NCBI GenBank assembly: GCA_003096235.1
Contig: PIXT01000044.1
Coordinates: 1-5,581, forward strand
Direction of reading: 5' to 3'
Length of the DNA: 5,581 bases
From: Candidatus Bathyarchaeum sp.
GTDB taxonomy: Archaea > Thermoproteota > Bathyarchaeia > Bathyarchaeales > Bathyarchaeaceae
The position numbers were made by a program, and so were the translations under genes. Numbering within the stretch: the first letter of the stretch is position 1; each line of letters starts with the position of its first letter. This document shows, in pieces, positions 1 to 5,204 of this stretch. The notes below the pieces were generated by a model that had not been told where the DNA came from, made no database searches, and saw only the letters and a list, made by a program, of their open reading frames with translations.

Positions 1-2
1 AT

Positions 3-1289
3 TCCATCACAGAACTGCAAAGCAGACTCAGAGAACGTGTGCAGAAGATACCTACAGGAAGATGGATTATCGGCAGTGGATGGGATCAAACGCGTTTTGT
101 TGAAAAACGTTATCCAAATCGTCTGGACTTGGATGAGGCTTCGCCAGATAATCCTGTGATTCTTTATCACCAGTGTGGACGCGTATGTGTTGTTAACAGT
201 AAAGCCCTAGAACTGGCGAATGTAACAAACCAGACATTGGCTCCGGCAGGTGGAACTATCGAAAAAGATGCTGAAACTGGAGAAACAACAGGCATCCTAC
301 GAGAAAACGCAACCGATCTAGTGTGGAAAACAATTCCGGAGCCCAGTGAAGAAGAACTGGTCGAGTCCGCTATTTTAGCGTGTGAGAAGATTGTGGAATC
401 GGGAGTAACTAGCGTCCATTGGATAGTTGGGTCTTGGGATGAACTTTTGATGGCTCAGAGGCTTTGTTCAGAAGACAGGATGCCTCTTAGAGTTCATGTT
501 ATTGCTCCTGCAAACATTTTGGACCAGCTGGATAGTGCGGCAGAACTGTTAGGTGTTAAGGTTTTTGTGGACGGCTCGTTGGCTGCGCGAACAGCTGCTC
601 TAACTGAACCCTACATTGATAGTCCATCTGAAAAAGGGGAGTTGTTGTATTCTCAAAAGGAACTGGATGTGTTAGTTGCTAAGGCTCACAGAGCAGGTTT
701 TAATTTGGTTATGCATGCAATGGGCGATCAGGCAATTGATATGGCGTTGTCTTCTATTGAGAAGGCTTTAGTGGAAGCGCCTAGAGAGAGTTATCGGTAT
801 CGTCTGGAGCATGCAGCTGTTCTTAACAATGAGTTGATTGGTCGCATCAAGAAACTTGGGATGATTGTTTCTGTTCAGCCCAAATGTGTTATCTCCGAGT
901 TTTTGGTGTGGTCTGCAGTTGACCGTTTAGGCTCTGAAAGGGCTAAACTGCTTTATCCACTAAAAACTCTGATCAAAGAAGGCATACAGGTTATAGGTGG
1001 CTCAGATTGTCCGATGGAACCGATAAGCCCTTTGGCGGGGATTCAGGCTGCCGTGACTAGACCCTTCTTTTCTGAGCAACAAATCACCGTTGATGAAGCT
1101 TTGCGGATGTACACGGTTAACGCTGCGTATGCATCTTCTGAAGAAACGGTCAAAGGATCAATTGAAGAAGGAAAAGTAGCCGACCTTACAGTTCTTTCAG
1201 GCAACCCAACCGTAGTTCCGCCAAGCCAAATCGGAGACCTTAAAGTAACAATGACGCTTGTGGGCGGCAAGATAGTTTATCAGAAATGA
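3..1289 (+). CDS. YtcJ-like metal-dependent amidohydrolase, 5' end missing
   Basis: The frame is open to the left edge, so the GTG at 39 is probably an internal valine; 428 residues are visible. YtcJ-type amidohydrolases are usually about 530 residues, so roughly the first 100 are outside the window, including the HxH metal pair. Visible family landmarks, numbered from the GTG at 39: PTGRWIIGSGWD (5-16), VKVFVDGSLAARTAAL (173-188) with the likely carboxylated lysine K174, HAMGD with metal ligand H226, EHAAV with metal ligand H258, and GGSDCPMEP with catalytic Asp D323. The C-terminal GSIEEGKVADLTVL stretch (373-386) and the final VGGKIVYQ strand are the usual beta-sandwich end of the amidohydrolase fold, so the 3' end is intact. 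The family hydrolyses C-N bonds of amides or cyclic compounds in the cytoplasm; the substrate cannot be read from sequence. It converges on the polysaccharide operon and has a higher GC content than that operon, so it is probably unrelated to it. Confidence 0.93.
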   Translation, partial: SITELQSRLRERVQKIPTGRWIIGSGWDQTRFVEKRYPNRLDLDEASPDNPVILYHQCGRVCVVNSKALELANVTNQTLAPAGGTIEKDAETGETTGILRENATDLVWKTIPEPSEEELVESAILACEKIVESGVTSVHWIVGSWDELLMAQRLCSEDRMPLRVHVIAPANILDQLDSAAELLGVKVFVDGSLAARTAALTEPYIDSPSEKGELLYSQKELDVLVAKAHRAGFNLVMHAMGDQAIDMALSSIEKALVEAPRESYRYRLEHAAVLNNELIGRIKKLGMIVSVQPKCVISEFLVWSAVDRLGSERAKLLYPLKTLIKEGIQVIGGSDCPMEPISPLAGIQAAVTRPFFSEQQITVDEALRMYTVNAAYASSEETVKGSIEEGKVADLTVLSGNPTVVPPSQIGDLKVTMTLVGGKIVYQK

Positions 1290-1478
1290 ATTAGCTAGCA
1301 CGATTTCATAAATTATGTTGTAAAGGGACAATTGAGGATATAACTAAAACATCAAAAATTGCTTATTATTTTCAATTCTCAATAGTGTTGAAATGCTTGA
1401 ATACCCAATGAAAAAGTCGCATTGACTTTGTGGATTATTTTGAAACTGAACTATCATAGGGTTTCATTTTCTGAGATC

Positions 1479-1515
1479 GGCTTAAACAAAAAACAAGCCC
1501 TAGTTTATTTTAATT
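1479..1515 (+). terminator. possible plus-strand terminator after the amidohydrolase
   Basis: GGCTT at 1479-1483 pairs with AAGCC at 1495-1499 across an A-rich 11-base loop. A T-rich tract, TTTATTTTAATT, follows at 1504-1515. Archaeal termination depends mainly on T-rich tracts, so the tail matters more than the short stem. It lies about 190 bases after the amidohydrolase stop. An earlier T-rich stretch at 1363-1372 could serve instead. Confidence 0.25.
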
Positions 1516-1531
1516 CAACACTAATTGAGGG

Positions 1532-1560
1532 ATTAATCAACGTGATTAATGGTATATAAC
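1532..1560 (+). promoter_or_regulatory. 8-bp palindrome next to a TATA-like box
   Basis: ATTAATCA (1532-1539) and TGATTAAT (1543-1550) form a perfect 8-bp inverted repeat around a 3-base centre. GGTATATAAC (1551-1560) follows directly. A dyad touching a TATA-like element is the usual geometry of an archaeal operator-promoter. No plausible gene starts downstream on the plus strand: an AAGGAG at 1589-1594 is followed only by a 25-codon frame that runs into the converging gene. If it is active, the product is an antisense or non-coding transcript, or the element is a relic. Confidence 0.3.
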
Positions 1561-1565
1561 AATAA

Positions 1566-1614
1566 AACATTCAAAAACTTGAAAGTTTAAGGAGAACCAA
1601 AAGCCCATTTGGGC
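1566..1614 (-). terminator. likely terminator region of the polysaccharide operon
   Basis: On the minus strand, 64 bases after the deacetylase stop, GCCC-AAAT-GGGC (1614-1603) forms a small GC hairpin followed at once by TTTT (1602-1599). A second dyad, AAACTT-tc-AAGTTT (1588-1575), runs straight into further T-rich sequence toward 1566. Two consecutive hairpin and T-tract units at the end of a leftward operon make a good archaeal termination zone, although the stems are short. Confidence 0.45.
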
Positions 1615-1677
1615 AATAACAAACATGTAGTGACTAAAACTTTCTTACGATTTTTATTAACTTCTGAAGTGTCTGCT

Positions 1678-2505
1678 CTACCTTAGAAATCCTGAAAGAT
1701 CTTCGATTGTGCCTAAATTATAGTCTTCAATAAGCACCTGAAGGATTTGTTCGTATTCGGAAGCAATCTTCTGGCTTAAAGCGCCGTTTTTCATAAATTC
1801 TTGTGGATGGGTTACAATCATCGCATAATTGTATGAGTCTATGCTTGCTTCCACTTCTCTCAAAATTTCAGTCATATTTTTCATCTGCCACGTTTCATTG
1901 TCATAAACAGATAGTTCTATTGTCGCTGGTAAACTTAGAATCCTTTCAGAAGACCATCCAATTTCATGAAAATCAATAATCCCAGATATAATCTCATATC
2001 CATTTTCCTCCATTGCCCTCAATGTATCATTATTGTAGCTAAACATAGGAGGAACCAGAACATTACAGTTGATATTCAAAGTCTCTTCCAAATGTTGTTT
2101 GGCTTCCAGAAGTCTCAAGCTTTGTTCATCTTGCCCGAACTGACTAAGGTTTTCGTGTTCCCAGCCATGAACCACCACTTCACAACCATGTTTATTTGCT
2201 AAAACCGTGGTCTCAACTAATTCAGTATCTTCCCCAAACACCTTTGGTATTACTGCAAGGCTTAAAGGAACTTTATGTGTAATGCTATGATTTAACAAAA
2301 AAAGTTGTGCATCTCTAAAAGCATAATCTTGGATATCATCAACCCGAATAACTATGAGTGGAAAATCAATGCTATCTTTTGTGTCGTCAGTTGATGAAAT
2401 GTAATAAATACTTACAAACAAAAAAACAATAATCAAAAGTAGTATTCCTGATTTCCAAAATTTATTCAACTGAGGAAAATTAAAATTTGCAATTTTGGAA
2501 ACCAT
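1678..2505 (-). CDS. membrane-anchored NodB-fold polysaccharide deacetylase, DUF2334-like
   Basis: A 275-residue protein with a cytoplasmic stub, one membrane segment (about residues 20-36) and an extracellular catalytic domain. The NodB metal and catalytic residues are present: IRVDD (D56 as likely base, D57 as metal ligand), HGWEH (metal ligands H113 and H117), a VPP loop (151-153) where classic NodB enzymes have an RxPY motif, and MIVTHP with H233 near the C-terminus. This set resembles the archaeal DUF2334-type deacetylases, which are expected to remove N- or O-acetyl groups from polysaccharides; the substrate is inferred from the upstream synthase. The ATG at 2505 was chosen because GGTGA (2515-2511) lies 5 bases before it and overlaps the stop of the upstream gene, implying coupled translation. 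An in-frame ATG at 2568 (296 residues) has no ribosome-binding site, and a GTG at 2514 overlaps that stop as GTGA. It is the last gene of the operon. Confidence 0.85.
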   Translation of the reverse strand: MVSKIANFNFPQLNKFWKSGILLLIIVFLFVSIYYISSTDDTKDSIDFPLIVIRVDDIQDYAFRDAQLFLLNHSITHKVPLSLAVIPKVFGEDTELVETTVLANKHGCEVVVHGWEHENLSQFGQDEQSLRLLEAKQHLEETLNINCNVLVPPMFSYNNDTLRAMEENGYEIISGIIDFHEIGWSSERILSLPATIELSVYDNETWQMKNMTEILREVEASIDSYNYAMIVTHPQEFMKNGALSQKIASEYEQILQVLIEDYNLGTIEDLSGFLR

Positions 2506-2510
2506 CTTTT

Positions 2511-2515
2511 TCACC
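2511..2515 (-). promoter_or_regulatory. ribosome-binding site deciding the deacetylase start
   Basis: GGTGA on the minus strand matches the archaeal anti-Shine-Dalgarno sequence. It includes the TGA stop of the glycosyltransferase gene and lies 5 bases before the ATG at 2505, so terminating ribosomes are positioned to restart on the deacetylase gene. Confidence 0.6.
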
Positions 2516-3923
2516 GTGTTAACCACTTGTTTGATCGGTAATTTAACACGGCAGGAATCAGTATCCATGAAAGAATGAATGATGAAATTAGATTCATCAC
2601 TGTTTTATATTTCCAGTTTTTTGTACTTGGATTTCTAAGCTTATAGTCAAGTCCAACTGCAGCTCCAAGAAGTAACTGAGTAATGAAATATGAGAAAGCA
2701 AACCAATATTGCTGAAAAAACAAGGGTCCATAAATGTATATTGAAAAGAAAACTGCTGGAGCAAAAAAGGCACTAAATAATTCAAGATAGAAAAGGAAAG
2801 AATTAATGGGATTTTTTTTCCAAAAAAAGGCACTTACAAAGAAACTTGAACGTAAATACCCTTTCTTCCATCTGATTTGTTGCTTCAAGTACTGCTTTAA
2901 TGTTTCTGGAACATCAGTATGGGCAACAGCTGTAGGGACATAAAGTGTCTTCCAAGACATTAGGGTGTGTGCAGTCAATCCTCTATCCTCAGCATCATCG
3001 TAGCTGGCCATAGATTTCATAAGGCGTCTTGAAACTGGAGCTAACTTATCTTTCACCCATGGTGTAGCTATAGCATACGTCGTCAGGTTTCTATCGTCAC
3101 CATATTGAAACTTTGATTCTGCCCAAAAGGGAATAAACGGGGCTATAGCATCTCGACGATATGCGGCAAGGCATCCTGAACAACAAAGTACGTTTCCAAA
3201 AACGCTCTCTGTAGCTTTATTGATGTTAAAGGAAAAATCATACCAAGAATCCTGACATTTTGTCAAAAAATTTTTTTCCGAATTAAGAACTCGACCATTT
3301 CCCACAACGCCGCCGATTTTAGAATCGGTCATAAATGTTTTCATGAATTCTTCAATTGCAAATCGATCAATAATGCTGTCTGAGTCGATGAGAACAACGT
3401 ACTGTCCTTCAGAAGCAAAAAAGCCTGTTGCTACAGCAGTTCTTTTTCCACCATTGGATTTATGGATGACCTTCAAATTTTTGTATTTCTCAGACAACTT
3501 GTCAAGAACTTTTCCAGTAAAATCAGTACTTCCATCATTTACGGCTACAACCTCTAAATCTGAATAGCTTGACCGAAACACAGCTTCGATCACTTTTGAG
3601 ATTAAGACTTCTTGATTGTAAACTGGGATAATTACTGAAACTAGTTCTTGAGGGGTTTCGCCTATTGCTTTACTTCTAAAGAAAAACCATCCTATCAGCA
3701 AAACAGCAAATGTGTGAAAGGGCATCAAAGTTGAATAGATAATCAACGGATCCCCAACAGATAACGCCACACTAGCATTATAGGTCATAAATAGACTAAT
3801 CCCAATAACAGTGAGGCTTCTAAAAACCCAAGCTTTCTTGCTTACTTTTAGTCTTCCACTCGGGGATACCTCAGGTTTGTGACTCATTTGAAGGGTTTTT
3901 TCTTCAAGCTCGAATTCCGTCAA
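2511..3923 (-). CDS. processive family 2 glycosyltransferase, hyaluronan/chitin synthase-like
   Basis: A 470-residue membrane synthase. Two N-terminal membrane segments (about 32-52 and 59-81) precede a GT-A catalytic domain (about 94-355), followed by about three C-terminal membrane segments (about 374-398, 405-424, 441-461). This is the layout of hyaluronan synthases and NodC, which polymerise UDP-sugars inside and extrude the chain. Motifs: IPVYN (99-103), NDGSTD (129-134), NGGKRTA (157-163), DSDS with the metal-binding DxD (180-182), CCSGCLAAYRRD (247-258), GDDRNLT (275-281) and QQIRW (348-352), the mark of processive enzymes. Oddly, a second copy of the catalytic-base motif, AEDRGLT (311-317), follows the first. 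The polymer is unknown; the neighbouring deacetylases suggest an N-acetylated sugar. The start is uncertain: TTG 3923 and ATG 3887 both lack a ribosome-binding site, while a strong AGAGGTGA lies 6 bases before an in-frame ATA at 3944. It is the middle gene of the operon. Confidence 0.93.
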   Translation of the reverse strand: MTEFELEEKTLQMSHKPEVSPSGRLKVSKKAWVFRSLTVIGISLFMTYNASVALSVGDPLIIYSTLMPFHTFAVLLIGWFFFRSKAIGETPQELVSVIIPVYNQEVLISKVIEAVFRSSYSDLEVVAVNDGSTDFTGKVLDKLSEKYKNLKVIHKSNGGKRTAVATGFFASEGQYVVLIDSDSIIDRFAIEEFMKTFMTDSKIGGVVGNGRVLNSEKNFLTKCQDSWYDFSFNINKATESVFGNVLCCSGCLAAYRRDAIAPFIPFWAESKFQYGDDRNLTTYAIATPWVKDKLAPVSRRLMKSMASYDDAEDRGLTAHTLMSWKTLYVPTAVAHTDVPETLKQYLKQQIRWKKGYLRSSFFVSAFFWKKNPINSFLFYLELFSAFFAPAVFFSIYIYGPLFFQQYWFAFSYFITQLLLGAAVGLDYKLRNPSTKNWKYKTVMNLISSFILSWILIPAVLNYRSNKWLTR

Positions 3924-3940
3924 AGGAACTGTGACGTTAG

Positions 3941-4678
3941 TTATTGTGAGTCACCTCTGATCGTTAATTCTGTTCCAGCGAGCTGTGATGCAGAAACAAT
4001 TTCTAAATCAGAAAGCTCAAGTTTGGTGACCAAGTTTTCAATTTCAAAAGTTGGAACACTGTTGTCTAGATATAGAATTATAGGCTTGGAATACTCGTAG
4101 TTACCCGACAACAAATCCGATGGAATTTCAGGCCAGTTGTAGGACTCTATATCAATTTTTATGAACTGCCCGTTTTGGAAAATATTGTACTGATTTTCGT
4201 AAGAAAAATCCGCAAGGATTCCATTTCTACTTAGGAGGGAATATATATTTTGATCTGTAGCGCCTAGAGGTGCTCTAAAAGATTTTGAATCCAAGTTGCC
4301 TGCGTTATCAACAGAATTTTTTCCTTTTCTAATTTCCTCAAGTAATGTATCGTAATCAGAAATCGACGTGAGATCAATATTGCTATAAGTTTGGCTACCA
4401 ATATCGACATTGTTGCCAAAGATTGTTACACATTCTGGATTTTGTTCTGCCACATTTCCAACAAAGAAAACTGTAGCTGCCACGGAGTGATTTGCCAAGA
4501 TAGCTGCTAAATCTTGGCACCATACGTTTACAGGATTAGACTCTACAATTGAGAAAGAGAGCATTAATTGTGGCTGTTTTTTCTCTGTGTGGGGCTGCAA
4601 ATACATTGGACTGATTATCAGTATACCAAAAAGTATCACCAATAATGTGGAAATTGTTGCGGCGTAAACAAGTTTCAC
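3941..4678 (-). CDS. membrane-anchored degenerate NodB-fold protein, probable pseudo-deacetylase
   Basis: A 245-residue protein starting with a basic residue and one membrane segment (about 5-27), then an extracellular domain that follows the NodB deacetylase pattern from end to end. The active site is gone. The TFDD motif reads LSFSI (40-44), so both Asp are replaced by S43 and I44. The HSxxH metal motif reads IGSQTYSN (93-100), with Q96 and N100 in place of both His. The last LxH motif reads IILYLD (200-205), with L204 in place of His. The fold-defining ATVFFVG (68-74), FRAP (134-137) and NW (181-182) remain. It is therefore unlikely to bind metal or hydrolyse acetyl groups; polymer binding or partnership with the intact deacetylase is inferred. 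GTG 4678 was chosen because AGAGG lies 8 bases upstream and it gives a clean membrane-anchor start. A TTG at 4738 would add 20 residues, and the frame stays open to 4834. It is the first gene of the operon. Confidence 0.75.
   Translation of the reverse strand: MKLVYAATISTLLVILFGILIISPMYLQPHTEKKQPQLMLSFSIVESNPVNVWCQDLAAILANHSVAATVFFVGNVAEQNPECVTIFGNNVDIGSQTYSNIDLTSISDYDTLLEEIRKGKNSVDNAGNLDSKSFRAPLGATDQNIYSLLSRNGILADFSYENQYNIFQNGQFIKIDIESYNWPEIPSDLLSGNYEYSKPIILYLDNSVPTFEIENLVTKLELSDLEIVSASQLAGTELTIRGDSQ
3950..3957 (-). promoter_or_regulatory. strong ribosome-binding site before the glycosyltransferase
   Basis: GAGGTGAC on the minus strand (AGAGGTGA when read from 3958) is the best archaeal Shine-Dalgarno match in the window. 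It lies inside the last codons of the upstream gene, 6 bases before an ATA at 3944-3942 that overlaps the TAA stop as ATAA. The nearest canonical start in that frame (TTG 3923) is 27 bases away, too far for normal use. Confidence 0.4.
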
Positions 4679-4983
4679 AAAGCGTTCCTCTTGAGGTTTA
4701 TTGCTGAAAGGGTAACGAGGCTCTTCGGAGTCAACCAAATTTTGGGTGCGTTTTTTGTAGTAATCAAATTCTTTGAAGATTGCAGCTTTTTTTGTATGGC
4801 TCCTGTAGTTAGAGCATTTTTGACAGCCATTTGGTTAATGCCGTAACAGTTTACGTCAAATCTGTGTTGAGTCAGATGTTCACAATTATGGAATTCGGTT
4901 TCTTGTAGTCCTATTGCCAACATTTTTGGTTTATCTGAAGCCAAGGTACCTACACCAAATGTAGCGTCTATTGAGTAATCAGA

Positions 4984-4992
4984 TTTAATAAA
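4984..4992 (-). promoter_or_regulatory. weak TATA-like box for the leftward operon
   Basis: TTTATTAAA on the minus strand is the most TATA-like element upstream of the operon. Transcription would begin near 4960, leaving a leader of about 280 bases before the GTG at 4678. The long leader makes this assignment weak; a closer, less canonical element may be used. Confidence 0.22.
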
Positions 4993-5147
4993 TGTTCTCG
5001 TATTGCTGCTGCACAACAAAACACAATCAAAAACATCCCGCTTCGGTCAAGAAAAATAATCACAAAACCAAACATACCCTCCATTTCAACAACAAAACTC
5101 TATCAGCAGCCTAAATGCTGGATTTGCTTTGGTTTGATGGCAATCGA

Positions 5148-5155
5148 TTTAAGTA
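5148..5155 (+). promoter_or_regulatory. TATA-like box upstream of cbiB
   Basis: TTTAAGTA lies about 50 bases before the cbiB ATG. With the usual spacing of about 25 bases, transcription would start near 5177 and give a short leader of some 28 bases. No clear Shine-Dalgarno sequence lies in that leader. Confidence 0.35.
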
Positions 5156-5204
5156 ACATTTCTGGACTATCGGTATCTATCTGTCTAAGTAGCAGTGTTG
5201 CCAA

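Larger units (their letters stand above)
1290..1677. other. AT-rich convergent intergenic region dense in inverted repeats
   Basis: This 388-base gap lies between two converging genes and holds no convincing protein gene. It contains perfect short inverted repeats at 1413-1429 (6-bp arms, 5-base loop), 1441-1466 (6-bp arms, 14-base loop), 1479-1499 (5-bp arms), 1532-1550 (8-bp arms, 3-base loop), 1575-1588 (6-bp arms, 2-base loop) and 1603-1614 (4-5 bp arms). An alternative CAATG/CATTG pairing (1406-1410 with 1420-1424) would compete with the 1413-1429 hairpin. Plus-strand TATA-like boxes occur near 1337-1343 and 1553-1559. Some of the hairpins are best read as terminators for the two flanking genes; the rest could be an operator or a small structured RNA. 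No specific RNA family is recognised. Confidence 0.6.
4679..5204. other. divergent intergenic region, possibly with decayed coding sequence
   Basis: This 526-base stretch separates the leftward operon from cbiB and holds no gene I can defend. On the minus strand, the frame of the pseudo-deacetylase is open up to 4834 without any ATG or GTG and reads as hydrophilic sequence containing a CxxC pair. A different minus frame is open from about 5046 down to 4675, with TTG as its first start (5019), and resembles no family I know. A third minus frame encodes a 38-residue hydrophobic peptide (4968-5084). Serially open frames on one strand can mean a frameshifted remnant, or simply the low stop density of chance frames. 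Promoters of both divergent units must lie here. Confidence 0.5.

Noticed and set aside
1043..1270. 75-codon minus-strand frame inside the amidohydrolase
   Set aside because: It lies fully antisense to well-conserved amidohydrolase sequence, has no family resemblance and no ribosome-binding site; a shadow frame.
1609..1686. 25-codon plus-strand frame after AAGGAG at 1589
   Set aside because: TTG start, spacing of about 14 bases, inside the putative terminator hairpin and running into the converging gene.
1966..2202. 78-codon plus-strand frame antisense to the deacetylase
   Set aside because: It covers the region encoding the HxxxH and VPP motifs on the other strand; the conserved protein explains the sequence.
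2597..2833. Hydrophobic 78-codon minus-strand frame within the synthase
   Set aside because: It is an alternative frame over the synthase membrane helices, where T-rich codons give hydrophobic residues in any frame.
3343..3567. 74-codon plus-strand frame antisense to the GT-A domain
   Set aside because: It overlaps the NDGSTD and DSDS motifs on the opposite strand; chance open frame.
3879..4100. 73-codon plus-strand frame across the synthase/pseudo-deacetylase junction
   Set aside because: It is antisense to two real genes and has no recognisable features.
4675..5019. 114-codon minus-strand frame upstream of the operon
   Set aside because: It has a TTG start with no ribosome-binding site, overlaps the first operon gene by its C-terminus and matches no family I know; kept only as part of the possible remnant.
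4968..5084. 38-residue hydrophobic minus-strand peptide
   Set aside because: A GGAGG-like sequence is present but sits 1-2 bases from the internal ATG, so it cannot serve it properly; too short to defend.
5085..5204. Cobalamin riboswitch upstream of cbiB
   Set aside because: No B12-box-like consensus or extended structure is seen; only a weak CAGCA/TGCTG dyad at 5104-5120.
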